Shown: in pieces, positions 40,001-47,957 of the stretch
Layout: every line of letters begins with the position of its first letter
Numbering within the stretch: position 1 is the first letter of the stretch
Source of the DNA: Streptomyces sp. NBC_01381
GTDB taxonomy: Bacteria; Actinomycetota; Actinomycetes; Streptomycetales; Streptomycetaceae
Assembly: GCF_026340305.1 (NCBI RefSeq)
Contig: NZ_JAPEPI010000001.1
Location: forward strand, 124,001-188,000
DNA length: 64,000 bases
Reading direction: 5' to 3'
Made by a program: the position numbers and the translations under genes
The notes under the pieces: model-generated
Database searches by the model: none
The model's input: only the letters and a program-made list of their open reading frames with translations
Told to the model about the DNA's origin: nothing

Positions 40001-41038
40001 ATGGGATTCAAGGGAATTAATGACGTCCAGGGGCCAAAGTTGGCTGCCGCCGTGGATGTCATGGGCGGAACACTGACCATCCAGGGCGGTTTGATCAGCG
40101 GCATTCTCGCTAAATGGGACGCCAAGGCCGAGGGAGTTTCCGACTTCCCCAAGAAGGCATCCTGGGCAACGGATGAGGCCAAGGACATCCGGCGCCGTCT
40201 CGGTATCGCCAAGGATGACCCCGAGGCGGTCCTCACCTTTGCCAGTCTCGCCGGCGCCCTTGAGACGTGGAAAGAGTTCAAAGACGGAACCCTCAAGGAC
40301 ATCAAGACGCCTTTCAAGATCCTCAAGATCCCCACGGCCATTGAAGCTTCGATGCATCTCTATGCCCGGTGGCAGCAGGGCCAGAACGTCGCCGGCGCCC
40401 GTGCCGTCTGGGAACTCAACAAGTACTTCGGCTCGTCGGACGCCCGGATCAAGGCGAAGCGGGGTGAACTGCTGAAGGAGCTCCTCAAGGACCAGAAGAT
40501 CCGTAACTGGTACAAGGAGCCCTGGAAGTGGCAGCAGAGCGTCCGTCGTTTCGCCATGCGCCTGAAGATCCCCTACGCCGCGAAGCTCTTCAGCAAGGCG
40601 CCGGGGGCCAGCATGCTCGCGCAGCGCGTCCTCCTGCCGCTGAGTGTCGTGCACGGCGTGAAGGAGATGTTCGTCCCCACGCACAAGGGTGCCTACGGAG
40701 CGGCCGACCGCACCATGGGATTCGTGGAGGCGGGCGGCGCCGTGGCCGTCCTGGGCGGCGCGAGCGCGGCAACCGCCCTCGGCGCATCGGCAGCCGTCGC
40801 GGCCGCGGTCCCCGTCGTAGGCTGGGTCGCGCTCGGCGTGGCCGGGGCCTACTTCCTTGGCAGTTGGGCCTGGGACAAGTGGGGGGACGACATCAAGTCC
40901 GGGGCCAAACAGGCCTGGAAGTCCACCAAAGAATGGGGTGGCAAGATCAAGGACAAGGGGGCCGAGATCGTCAACGGGGCAAAAAGCGCGGTCACCAATC
41001 TGGTGCCCAACACCATCAGCAAATACAAGTTCTGGTAA
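40001..41038 (+). CDS. Glycine-zipper protein, candidate type VII effector
   Basis: 345 residues, ATG at 40001. There is no signal peptide. The first ~215 residues are helical and basic (TWKEFKDGTLKDIKTPFKILKIP, ELLKELLKDQKIRNWYKEPWKWQQSVRRFAMRL). Residues ~240-290 form a long hydrophobic Gly/Ala stretch: GFVEAGGAVAVLGGASAATALG, ASAAVAAAVPVVGWVALGVAGAYFLGSWAW. The tail is charged (KSGAKQAWKSTKEWGGKIKDKGAEIVNG). Such glycine-zipper helices occur in pore-forming and secreted effectors. It heads the operon with a WXG100-like protein two genes on. Confidence 0.65.
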   Translation: MGFKGINDVQGPKLAAAVDVMGGTLTIQGGLISGILAKWDAKAEGVSDFPKKASWATDEAKDIRRRLGIAKDDPEAVLTFASLAGALETWKEFKDGTLKDIKTPFKILKIPTAIEASMHLYARWQQGQNVAGARAVWELNKYFGSSDARIKAKRGELLKELLKDQKIRNWYKEPWKWQQSVRRFAMRLKIPYAAKLFSKAPGASMLAQRVLLPLSVVHGVKEMFVPTHKGAYGAADRTMGFVEAGGAVAVLGGASAATALGASAAVAAAVPVVGWVALGVAGAYFLGSWAWDKWGDDIKSGAKQAWKSTKEWGGKIKDKGAEIVNGAKSAVTNLVPNTISKYKFW

Positions 41039-41059
41039 GCGAGCATCGGACGCACAATC

Positions 41060-41941
41060 ATGCAAAGCCCTGACATTGACATGGAGCTCGAGGAGTTCCG
41101 CGGAATCCTGGCCGAGGCACTCGCCGAGGGAGGCACGCAGCCCCTCCTGCGCCTCACCGATGAAGAGATCGCCATCCTCGATCCCGACTCGTTGACCGAA
41201 TGCGTCGCCCCGACCCCGCGACTCACCGAACTCTCCGGCCAGGAGCGGGAATGGGTGTACGCCACCGCGCTGCGGTCACTCGTCTCCCGCGAGGCGGTGG
41301 AGGTCGCGAACATCGACGAGCTCGACGCGGTGCTCCGCGCGGCGTCCACCGACTCCGCATCCGGCGAGGCGGCCGCCGACCAGGCCGAGGACCCGGGCAA
41401 CACCCCGTCCGGCGTGGACCTCGACATGCGGATCACCCCCGAGGTGAGCCTGGCCCTTGCCCTGCGCCGAACTGCCGCCCGGGCCCTGGCCGTTGAGCAG
41501 CACACGTCGAACGGCCTCACGCACATGCTCGTCTATGTGCACGGTGAGGACCTCTACCTCGTGGAGCGCGTCACCTCCGGCGGCCTCCACGTGTTCACGC
41601 TCGCCAGCTCCGCCAAGGACGCGGCGGACATGGTGCTGCTCTTCGTCGACCCCTTCGAGGTCGCCGACAAGGACGGCCGCGTCCAGCTGCTCACACCCGA
41701 GCAGATCAGCCAGGAGAACGTCGGCCGCGACCTCTCCGAGGCCATCAACAACGCCTTGGTGGTGGGTCAGACCGTCCTCCTCGCCGATGCCCCCGGCCCG
41801 CTCCTCACGACGTACGCCACCGAGAAGGCCCTGTGGACGGTGTACGTCGCGAAGCCGAACGCGGCCACCGGCATCCAGGCACGCCCCGTCGGCAAGAACA
41901 CGCTGCGGAAGATGATCACCAAGCTGATCACCCCGAACTGA
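41060..41941 (+). CDS. Two-domain acidic cytoplasmic protein (SseB/EspG-like role?)
   Basis: 293 residues, starting 21 bases after the previous stop. The first half is acidic and helical (MELEEFRGILAEALAEGG ... LSGQEREWVYATALRSLVSREAVEV). The second half is an alpha/beta domain (THMLVYVHGEDLYLVERVTSGGLHVFTLASSAKDAADMVLLFVDPFE ... GPLLTTYATEKALWTVYVAKP). There is no export signal. A cytosolic protein between a putative effector and a WXG100-like partner is where type VII chaperones (EspG) sit; that is analogy from position, not from detected homology. An immunity protein is the alternative. Confidence 0.6.
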   Translation: MQSPDIDMELEEFRGILAEALAEGGTQPLLRLTDEEIAILDPDSLTECVAPTPRLTELSGQEREWVYATALRSLVSREAVEVANIDELDAVLRAASTDSASGEAAADQAEDPGNTPSGVDLDMRITPEVSLALALRRTAARALAVEQHTSNGLTHMLVYVHGEDLYLVERVTSGGLHVFTLASSAKDAADMVLLFVDPFEVADKDGRVQLLTPEQISQENVGRDLSEAINNALVVGQTVLLADAPGPLLTTYATEKALWTVYVAKPNAATGIQARPVGKNTLRKMITKLITPN

Positions 41942-41954
41942 GAGAGGCGGCACG

Positions 41955-42221
41955 ATGTCACGCGAGAGCGACTGCCGTGAGGACGTACGCAAACTCAAGC
42001 AGTATGCGGACGAGTTGGAACGCTCGGTCGACAACGTCCAGAACCTCTGCGGCACGGACACCTGGAAGGGCCCCAAGAGCGAGCGGTTCCGGACCGAATA
42101 CGCCGGCCACAAGAAGCAGATAAAGGATGCCGTGGCCAACGCGCGTGCCGCGATAGACAAGGCTCTCAAGCGCGTGGAGAAGGAAGAGGAAGAGAAGAAG
42201 AAGTCCGGAGCCGAGAAGTAG
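41955..42221 (+). CDS. WXG100-like protein of the five-gene operon
   Basis: 88 residues, ATG at 41955. The helix CREDVRKLKQYADELERSVDNVQNLC, the turn TDTWKGPKSERFRTEY with W-K-G, and the second helix AGHKKQIKDAVANARAAIDKALKRVEKEEEEKKK make a helix-WXG-helix hairpin with a Lys/Glu-rich tail. This is the classic size and plan of a type VII substrate. It is 13 bases after the previous gene. Confidence 0.85.
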   Translation: MSRESDCREDVRKLKQYADELERSVDNVQNLCGTDTWKGPKSERFRTEYAGHKKQIKDAVANARAAIDKALKRVEKEEEEKKKSGAEK

Positions 42222-42247
42222 AAGTAGAAGTAGGGGAAAGCAGAGCC

Positions 42248-42703
42248 GTGGCCCACCAGCAACGCACGTCCACCCGCGATGCGGCACCGACACAGGCCCG
42301 TCGTGTCACCGCCGCCGTCGTCGACGCCCTCATCGCCCTGCTGTGCGGCCTCACGGCCGGTACCGCCGCCGGCATCAAGGTGGTTGATGGACTCGTGGAA
42401 CTGCAACCGCAATCACCCACGGTGTGGGCCACGGCGCTCGGTGTTGCTGTAGCGGTCTCCCTTTTCAACCACGTGCTCCTCACGCTGGCCTCCCGGGCGA
42501 GCCTGGCAAAGCTGCTTACCGGACTGCGGGTGGTCCGTGCCTCGGACGGAGGCCGGCCAGGGTTCCTCCGGCTCGTAGGACGCTGGTTGTTCGGCTTCTA
42601 CTGGATGGTCGTCTTTGTTCCTATCCATGTCGTAACGGATAGCGGCGTGGAGCAGCAGGACGCGGTGGGGCTGCGTATCGTGCGTCGAACTGCCCGCTCC
42701 TGA
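42248..42703 (+). CDS. RDD-family membrane protein
   Basis: 151 residues from a GTG at 42248. ARRVTAAVVDALIALLCGLTAGTAAG is the RDD opening (Arg and Asp in helix 1); a second helix pair is WATALGVAVAVSLFNHVLLTLASRASLAKLLTGLRVVRASDGG, and FGFYWMVVFVPIHVVTD follows. RDD proteins are small integral membrane proteins of mixed function, often near secretion or stress genes. It is 26 bases after the WXG100-like gene. Confidence 0.85.
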   Translation: MAHQQRTSTRDAAPTQARRVTAAVVDALIALLCGLTAGTAAGIKVVDGLVELQPQSPTVWATALGVAVAVSLFNHVLLTLASRASLAKLLTGLRVVRASDGGRPGFLRLVGRWLFGFYWMVVFVPIHVVTDSGVEQQDAVGLRIVRRTARS

Positions 42704-42730
42704 GGTGTGAGCGGAGAGAGGCGGAGTCTT

Positions 42731-43993
42731 GTGAGCGGCTTCAGTTCTTGGTCCCGTCGGCGGCGCCAAAGTGTCTTCGGCGGCGGCGTGGCCATTGCCG
42801 TGATCGCCGGAATCGGCATCTATGCCGTTACCTCCGATGACGACCCGCTCCCACTGAATGTCGACTTCGTACTCGGTGGCGGAGACAACGCCGTAGGAAA
42901 GGGCGACCGGCTCGCAATCCAGGGACAGTTCAGCGGCCTCGCGGTGGCGCCCGACAACGTCACCTATCTCTTCGCCGAAGAGAACGACACGATGGTGATG
43001 TGGCGGAAGAAGCCTTCCGGCGCCGCCGAGCGGATCCAAATCTCCGGGATGGATTCGGTCAATACGAAACAGACGGCCGTGGCGCCCGATGGATCTATCT
43101 ATCTGGCAGCGGAGCAGGAGCTGTGGAAAGTCAGTCCGGCAGGGAAAGCGGACAGGGTCATAGCCAGCCGCACCTGCGAGAAGAAGGCCAATCCCCTCGC
43201 CACCTCCCTCAGCGCCTTCTGCAACACCACGATTAGCGGGGTCGCCGTCGACAAGGACGGCACCGTGTACGTGGGTGATCAGCTGATCAGCACCCCTCCC
43301 TACGGCTCCTACGTACACAGGCTCAACGGCAAGTCGATCGAGCTCGTGGCAGGCCGTCCGGCCAAGGACGGCGAGTCGGTGAAGCGCTCCAACCCGGCCG
43401 TGCGGAACGGGGTGAATCCCCGCGCCGGCACAAAGGCGAAGGACGTCGTTGTTCCGGACGTCACGCGCTCGGGAGCTCTCGCCGCCACCAAGGACGGCGT
43501 CTATTGGAACACCGGCCCCGGCATCGTCCGCATCAATCGGGACGGCACTCTCAGCCCGTTCGTCGCGGGCAAGTCACCTGGAAAGATCAGCGATCCCGCC
43601 GGACCGTTCGGCACCGTGGGGCACGCCCTTGACGCCCAGGTCCAAAGCGGTTCTGGTGGCGAACCAGGCGAAGGCCTGGCCGTCATCCCGAGCCGCGACG
43701 AGGTCTACTACTCCGATGAGGGCAAGGATCACGCCCCCGCCCTGGAGGGCGATTTCCGATGGCAGGGAGTCGAATCCGACTCCCAGAAGAAGCTCTTGAA
43801 CGAGTCGGGGCGCGGAGACCTTGTCCACCGCGTGGTCGACGGAGAACTGGCCCCCGTCATCGCCGGAGTGCAGGCCATCGCGACCTCTAAGGACAGTCTG
43901 TACGTTGCCGTGACCACCGACGGCGGAAACAAGAGCAGCCCGGAGAACTGGGACACTGCAGTGCTCCGGGTGCACCTCCCCAACAAGAACTGA
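42731..43993 (+). CDS. Membrane-anchored beta-propeller (NHL-like) protein
   Basis: 420 residues from a GTG at 42731 with GGCGGAG before it; the GTG at 42707 is less likely. After a basic start there is a membrane helix (VFGGGVAIAVIAGIGIYAVTS), then an exported domain with recurring blade units: FSGLAVAPDNVTYLFAEEND, TAVAPDGSIYLAAEQELWKVSP, ISGVAVDKDGTVYVGDQL, SGALAATKDGVYWNTGPGIVRINRDG, EGLAVIPSRDEVYYSDEG and AIATSKDSLYVAVTTDGG. NHL-type propellers bind proteins or sugars. It closes the operon started at 39843. Confidence 0.78.
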   Translation: MSGFSSWSRRRRQSVFGGGVAIAVIAGIGIYAVTSDDDPLPLNVDFVLGGGDNAVGKGDRLAIQGQFSGLAVAPDNVTYLFAEENDTMVMWRKKPSGAAERIQISGMDSVNTKQTAVAPDGSIYLAAEQELWKVSPAGKADRVIASRTCEKKANPLATSLSAFCNTTISGVAVDKDGTVYVGDQLISTPPYGSYVHRLNGKSIELVAGRPAKDGESVKRSNPAVRNGVNPRAGTKAKDVVVPDVTRSGALAATKDGVYWNTGPGIVRINRDGTLSPFVAGKSPGKISDPAGPFGTVGHALDAQVQSGSGGEPGEGLAVIPSRDEVYYSDEGKDHAPALEGDFRWQGVESDSQKKLLNESGRGDLVHRVVDGELAPVIAGVQAIATSKDSLYVAVTTDGGNKSSPENWDTAVLRVHLPNKN

Positions 43994-44013
43994 CGCCGGG
44001 CGGGCGTCAGTTC
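43987..44013. terminator. Bidirectional terminator, convergent genes
   Basis: GAACTGACGCC pairs with GGCGTCAGTTC around a 5-base loop. It overlaps the stop of the beta-propeller gene and the last codon of the opposite lipoprotein, so it ends both. Confidence 0.8.
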
Positions 44014-44713
44014 ACTTGTCGGCCGCCTTGTCCAACTTCTTCTCCTGCCCGGTCACGAGTTCCGACGGCACCGCGACGAACTCGAGAGACGACGCAGTGA
44101 CAGCCGACACCCTGATCACGGACGCTCCCTTCTGCTTCACCACGTACCGGACCTTCTTGCCCATGCGGTACTCGATCGAGAAGTCGACGCCGTCGTCACC
44201 GAGGTCGGACTTGTTGGCTGCCACGCTGCGGATCTTCGAGGTGAGGCCGGAAGGCGTGGTCTCGAACCCCGAACCGCAGGCGGAGATCGCCTTCTTGAGG
44301 TCCTTCACGGACTGCTCGGCCGCCGACTCGGACTTGGCGCTCGACAGGGAGAGCAGGTATTCCGCGGTGGGGGTCTGCGAACCTTCCGGTGTCTTGATGA
44401 TGTCCCGTCGCACCAGCCGATCATCGTAGGCAGAGGCATCGGGGTACATCGCGTCGACGATGGGCCGGCAGGACTTATTGGCAGTACGGGTCGGACCCGC
44501 GCCCCCGGTGGCCGGCGCTTCGCGAATCGTGTAGCGCGGCACATCTCCCTGCGCCAACGCCGCACTTGAGAGCTGTGCCCGGCTCAGCGGCCCGTCGCCC
44601 CCGGATCCCTCTGAGTCCGATCCTTTGTCGTCGCCGCACCCGGCAGCAGCCATCAACAGGACTGCGACCGAGACCGCCGCCGCGGATTTCCTGCCCCTGC
44701 CTGCGATTCCCAT
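44012..44713 (-). CDS. Lipoprotein, family distinct from the cassette lipoproteins
   Basis: 233 residues with signal and lipobox (VSVAVLLMAAAGCGDD). The exported domain has ALAQGDVPRYTIREAP, NKSCRPIVDAMYP, a helix SESAAEQSVKDLKKAISACGSGFE and beta strands to the end (VRYVVKQKGASVIRVSAVTASSLEFVAVPSELV). Two cysteines are likely paired. It differs from the EIQSINR-linked lipoproteins and sits just downstream of the unit B genes on the minus strand, so it may be co-transcribed with them. Confidence 0.72.
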   Translation of the reverse strand: MGIAGRGRKSAAAVSVAVLLMAAAGCGDDKGSDSEGSGGDGPLSRAQLSSAALAQGDVPRYTIREAPATGGAGPTRTANKSCRPIVDAMYPDASAYDDRLVRRDIIKTPEGSQTPTAEYLLSLSSAKSESAAEQSVKDLKKAISACGSGFETTPSGLTSKIRSVAANKSDLGDDGVDFSIEYRMGKKVRYVVKQKGASVIRVSAVTASSLEFVAVPSELVTGQEKKLDKAADK

Positions 44714-44763
44714 TACTCACACACCCATCAATCTCGGTCACAGTTGACGTGTCTGCCACGCTC

Positions 44764-44806
44764 AGCGATTCACTGACTCAGTCATTCACTGGCTCAGCCA
44801 TTCACT
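44764..44806. repeat. 16-bp tandem repeat
   Basis: Two and a half copies of ATTCACTGACTCAGTC / ATTCACTGGCTCAGCC lie in the 91-base gap between the lipoprotein start and the end of the large gene at 44805. They overlap the last bases of that gene. CACTGACTCAGTCATT also has TGACTCAGTCA-like dyad symmetry, so a regulator site is possible. Confidence 0.45.
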
Positions 44807-46937
44807 ACGAGTCCTGCCCGGGGTAGTCCCGCGCGTTCCTGCCCCTCGAGTACTCCGGCCAGATCGCCGCGACGACGGCGGGGTCCTGCAGCCACTTGTT
44901 GTAGGCCGTGCGCTCGGCGGTGCTCATGTCGCCGATGTCCTTGATTTCGCCCTTCTTGTTCAGGAAGTTGCCGTCGCCCTTGGCGTAATCCTTGACGTCA
45001 CCCGTGTACTCCTTGATGCCCTTCGGACTGCCGTCCTTGCCGTCGCTCTCGATCGTGACGGGCTCGATCTTGTCGTGCTCGCGGGCCGCGTCCGCGTTGT
45101 TCTGGTAGTCGGTCTGCCAGGAGAAGTCCGCGGTGTTCTCCTTGACTCCCTTGAATGCCTCTTTGAGACCCTTGGGCGCGTCGTCCGGATCGGCCTTCAC
45201 AAGGTCCTTGAGCAGGCCGGTGGCAACCCCCGAGCCCAGGCCCCACGCGACGCCCACAGCCGCGCCCTTGGCACCGGCCAGGCCCGCTCCGCCCGTTGCG
45301 CCCAGGGCTACATCGCCGGCGGTGTCGATAATCTTCGCGCGGAAGTTGTTGGTGTCCGTGACCCACTTGTCGATGTCGCCCTCGATCTCACCGGACGCCG
45401 TTTTCATGGACTCCTGGTAGAACTCCTGCATCATTCCGCGCTTCATGGAGTCGAAGGCACCGGCGTGCTCGGAGCTCTTTTCCGTCGAGTACGCGTGGTC
45501 GAGCGCCTTCTCGTCGTACCGCTGGAACAGGGCACTCAGTGTGCCCGCCGCCTTGGGGTCGCGTGCCGATTCCTCCATGAGGGCGCGCCACAGGCCGTCG
45601 GACGCCTCGAGCCCGCTACGGCCCGAGTCCTGGCCCTTCATGTAGTCCTGAAGGCTCCACTTGGTGGTCGTCGCGTACTTTTCCTCGCCCTTGGCCTTGA
45701 TGTCGCTTCCCCAGAGCGTGTTCCCTGCCGGGGAGGTGACTCCGTGTTCGAGGTCCTTCCAGTACGCGGTGAGGATGCTCGCGTAGAGGGCCTGGGTCCC
45801 TTCGATGGGGTGGCCCAATCCGTCTTTGCCCTTCCTGTTCTGGTAGTTGTCGAAGAGGATCCGGGCCGTGTTCTTCTCCGCGAGGGACGGATTGGTCTGC
45901 TTGAGCGTCACCGTCGCGGCGTTGACCATGTTGAAGAAGGCCTTGCCGCGCTCCTTCGGCTCGTCCACCTTCCAGGGGCCCGTCGGGTAGAGGGAATGCT
46001 GCACGAAGTCGTAGTTGTGGTCCATGGCTTCGCCTGCGGCTGCAGGGTTCTCCGAAACGGCGTCGAAGAGCTGCTGGTAGTTGTCCTTGCCCCACTCCCC
46101 TTCGCCCGTCTGGTTGTTCCCGAAGAAGCGGAGCTCATCGGTCTTGCCCTGCTTCTTCTTGTCGAGCACCCGGTCACTGAAGGCGACAAGGAAGTCTTTG
46201 TCGTGCGAACCGCCCTTGAGGAAGGGGGTCAGACGGTCCGGCCTGAAACCTTCGTACTCGTCCAGCGACGAGTCGCTGAACCACTTGTTCCACGCCTGCT
46301 GCTTCGCCTTGGCCGACTTCCCCTCGAAGGCCACCTTGGTGTACGTACCAAAGGTGTCGGCGATGACCGAACGGTCCTTTTCGCGCTCGTCGGGGTGATC
46401 CTTGTAGCGGTCATTGTTGCGGTCGCCCATTACTGTGGACAGCCACCCAACCCGCTGCGGACCGAGCTCGTCGTAGAAGGCCTTCACATAGTCCGCGTCT
46501 CCCTTGTGAGCGCGCAGGTCAGCGTACATCTCGGGGGTGGGATCGTCCCCGTCGTTCAGGCCTTCCTTGAACTTCTTGCCCAATTCCTTGCCGTCTTTCA
46601 AGGACTGCTTGGTCTGCCCGACCATGCTTTCCTGGATCTTCACCATGCCCTTGTAGCCATGGCCGTACTTCTCGTCCTCGGCAATGGAGAGGTGGTGTCG
46701 GCGTCTGAGCATGGGAAGCTGTTCATTGGCCCAGCCCGCGATGGACTTCAGCTCGGTCAGCGGTTCGACGCCGACTCCGTAGCGTTCGAAGCTGGACTTG
46801 ATCCAGCCGACGCTGGTCATGATCTTGCTCTGATCCTTGTCGAGCGACTGGATCGTCTTGGCCAGGCGTTCCGGATCAATGCCGGAGAATCCGTCGCCGT
46901 CGCTGCTGCTGCCGCCCTTTTCTGCAGGCTCTCCCAT
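44805..46937 (-). CDS. Large putative type VII substrate, unit B (710 residues)
   Basis: Paralogue of 30473-32470 in the N-terminal ~120 residues: FSGIDPERLAKTIQSLDKDQSKI, RYGVGVEPLTELKSIAGWANEQLPMLRRRHHLSI and KGMVKIQESMV. The long middle is helical and highly charged. The C-terminal third has a glycine-rich hydrophobic stretch, DTAGDVALGATGGAGLAGAK then GAAVGVAWGLGSGVATGLL, at about 545-585. There is no signal peptide. It ends with WLQDPAVVAAIWPEYSRGR. It follows the WXG100-like gene by 76 bases, the same order as unit A. It is probably a secreted cargo or membrane-active effector. Confidence 0.7.
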   Translation of the reverse strand: MGEPAEKGGSSSDGDGFSGIDPERLAKTIQSLDKDQSKIMTSVGWIKSSFERYGVGVEPLTELKSIAGWANEQLPMLRRRHHLSIAEDEKYGHGYKGMVKIQESMVGQTKQSLKDGKELGKKFKEGLNDGDDPTPEMYADLRAHKGDADYVKAFYDELGPQRVGWLSTVMGDRNNDRYKDHPDEREKDRSVIADTFGTYTKVAFEGKSAKAKQQAWNKWFSDSSLDEYEGFRPDRLTPFLKGGSHDKDFLVAFSDRVLDKKKQGKTDELRFFGNNQTGEGEWGKDNYQQLFDAVSENPAAAGEAMDHNYDFVQHSLYPTGPWKVDEPKERGKAFFNMVNAATVTLKQTNPSLAEKNTARILFDNYQNRKGKDGLGHPIEGTQALYASILTAYWKDLEHGVTSPAGNTLWGSDIKAKGEEKYATTTKWSLQDYMKGQDSGRSGLEASDGLWRALMEESARDPKAAGTLSALFQRYDEKALDHAYSTEKSSEHAGAFDSMKRGMMQEFYQESMKTASGEIEGDIDKWVTDTNNFRAKIIDTAGDVALGATGGAGLAGAKGAAVGVAWGLGSGVATGLLKDLVKADPDDAPKGLKEAFKGVKENTADFSWQTDYQNNADAAREHDKIEPVTIESDGKDGSPKGIKEYTGDVKDYAKGDGNFLNKKGEIKDIGDMSTAERTAYNKWLQDPAVVAAIWPEYSRGRNARDYPGQDS

Positions 46938-47013
46938 GAATCTCCCCGTTCACTCCACACTCTTGCCCAGATCACCTACGGCAAGTTCACAACCTCGCCC
47001 AAGTGCCCCTGGA

Positions 47014-47352
47014 TCACATGTACTGCATTTCCTTGTTCATCATCCTCGCGCTTGATGCGGAGACCTTCTCCGGCAGTTCGTTGATCCTCTTCTGCACCGC
47101 CGGAATGAGCTTGTCTATCTCCCTGATCATGCGGCCGCGGTTTCCCTCGATTTCGTCGTGCCACTTGTCGGCCGTCTTGCCGACCCACGACTTCCCTTCC
47201 TTACCCTTCCCCACGTCTTGAGATGCGACCTTCAGACACTTTTTCAACTCTTTGACCTCATCTACGAGTTGAGTCTTCAATGTCTCAAGACGGGTCCTAT
47301 ACGGGTTATCTACCTGCGGCTCTTCATCCGCACCCTTGTCTTTGCCTCCCAC
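47014..47352 (-). CDS. WXG100-like small protein, unit B
   Basis: 112 residues starting MGGKDKGADEEPQVDNPYRT and on to LKTQLVDEVKELKKCLKVASQDVG, then the turn GKSWVGKTADKWHDE (W-V-G) and a second helix RGRMIREIDKLIPAVQKRINELPEKV. It is the counterpart of the gene at 30089. WXG100-like proteins usually travel as dimers through EccC-type ATPases; its likely partner is the large protein encoded next. Confidence 0.75.
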   Translation of the reverse strand: MGGKDKGADEEPQVDNPYRTRLETLKTQLVDEVKELKKCLKVASQDVGKGKEGKSWVGKTADKWHDEIEGNRGRMIREIDKLIPAVQKRINELPEKVSASSARMMNKEMQYM

Positions 47353-47538
47353 TACCCCTCCAGCATTGCGTCCAACTGCTGTTGACTAGATTCCGAGGTT
47401 GATCCGAACCAAGAATAGGGAGCCTCGCGGGCGTCGGGCAAGGAGACCTGGACGGATGACGCCGGTGCGGGCGTTGCGATAGCATCGGGCTCGGGCGGAC
47501 GGAAGGTTCGTCCGATTCGACAAGCGGGGAGGAACGCC
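47353..47538. other. Divergent promoter region of unit B and the WXG100 gene
   Basis: 186 bases between two divergent WXG100-type genes. For the plus-strand gene, TGACGC, 17 bases, TAGCAT (about 47457-47485) is a fair SigA/HrdB-like candidate. No ECF element of the CTGGYGRAACC type is present, so this locus appears to be under different control from the cassette genes. Confidence 0.35.
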
Positions 47539-47823
47539 ATGAGCGGTGGCGGCAATGCCGGCCTGAAGGGCGCAGACACAACTAGGCTCCGGACTCTTTC
47601 CGGAACCTTCAAGACGCAGCACGGTAACCTCGACGACCTGATCCGTGCCATTTCGACGGGCACGAGCAACAGCGAGGAGTTCTGGAAGGGCGGCCGCGCC
47701 AACCGATTCCGGGAGGAATGGGACAAGCTGAAGCCGCAGCTGAAGAACTTCCTGACGTCTCTTGAGAATGCCAAGAAGGAGACGCACGACGCCGCCCAGG
47801 CGAACGACACGATCAACGACTAA
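47539..47823 (+). CDS. WXG100 protein (EsxA/EsxB-like)
   Basis: 94 residues, ATG at 47539 with a GGGAGGA site. ADTTRLRTLSGTFKTQHGNLDDLIRAISTGTSNSEEFWKG then GRANRFREEWDKLKPQLKNFLTSLENAKKETHDAAQ is the canonical helix-WXG-helix hairpin (W-K-G). It lies tail to tail with eccC, the type VII ATPase, and is the best-formed WXG100 protein of the window. A missing YxxxD/E tail motif means a partner may carry the export signal. Confidence 0.9.
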   Translation: MSGGGNAGLKGADTTRLRTLSGTFKTQHGNLDDLIRAISTGTSNSEEFWKGGRANRFREEWDKLKPQLKNFLTSLENAKKETHDAAQANDTIND

Positions 47824-47855
47824 TCAGGGATTAGTCGCAGGTCAGCACGGTCGTT

Positions 47856-47905
47856 AAATGCATTCGGGCCGGACAGCTCCCAAGCTGTCCGGCCCGAATG
47901 CATTT
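47856..47905. terminator. Perfect 22-bp-stem bidirectional terminator
   Basis: AAATGCATTCGGGCCGGACA then GC pairs over all 22 bases with 47884-47905, around a six-base loop, and is flanked by A and T runs on either side. It ends both the WXG100 gene and the convergent eccC. Confidence 0.92.
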
Positions 47906-47957
47906 TGCTATGCCCCCAGGGGCGAGGGTGCCGCCCAAGCCCAAGCCCCGGCGGGGC

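Noticed and set aside
41060..41941. Naming this gene espG
   Set aside because: Position between a putative effector and a WXG100-like gene fits, but no EspG sequence signature is visible, so only the analogy is recorded.
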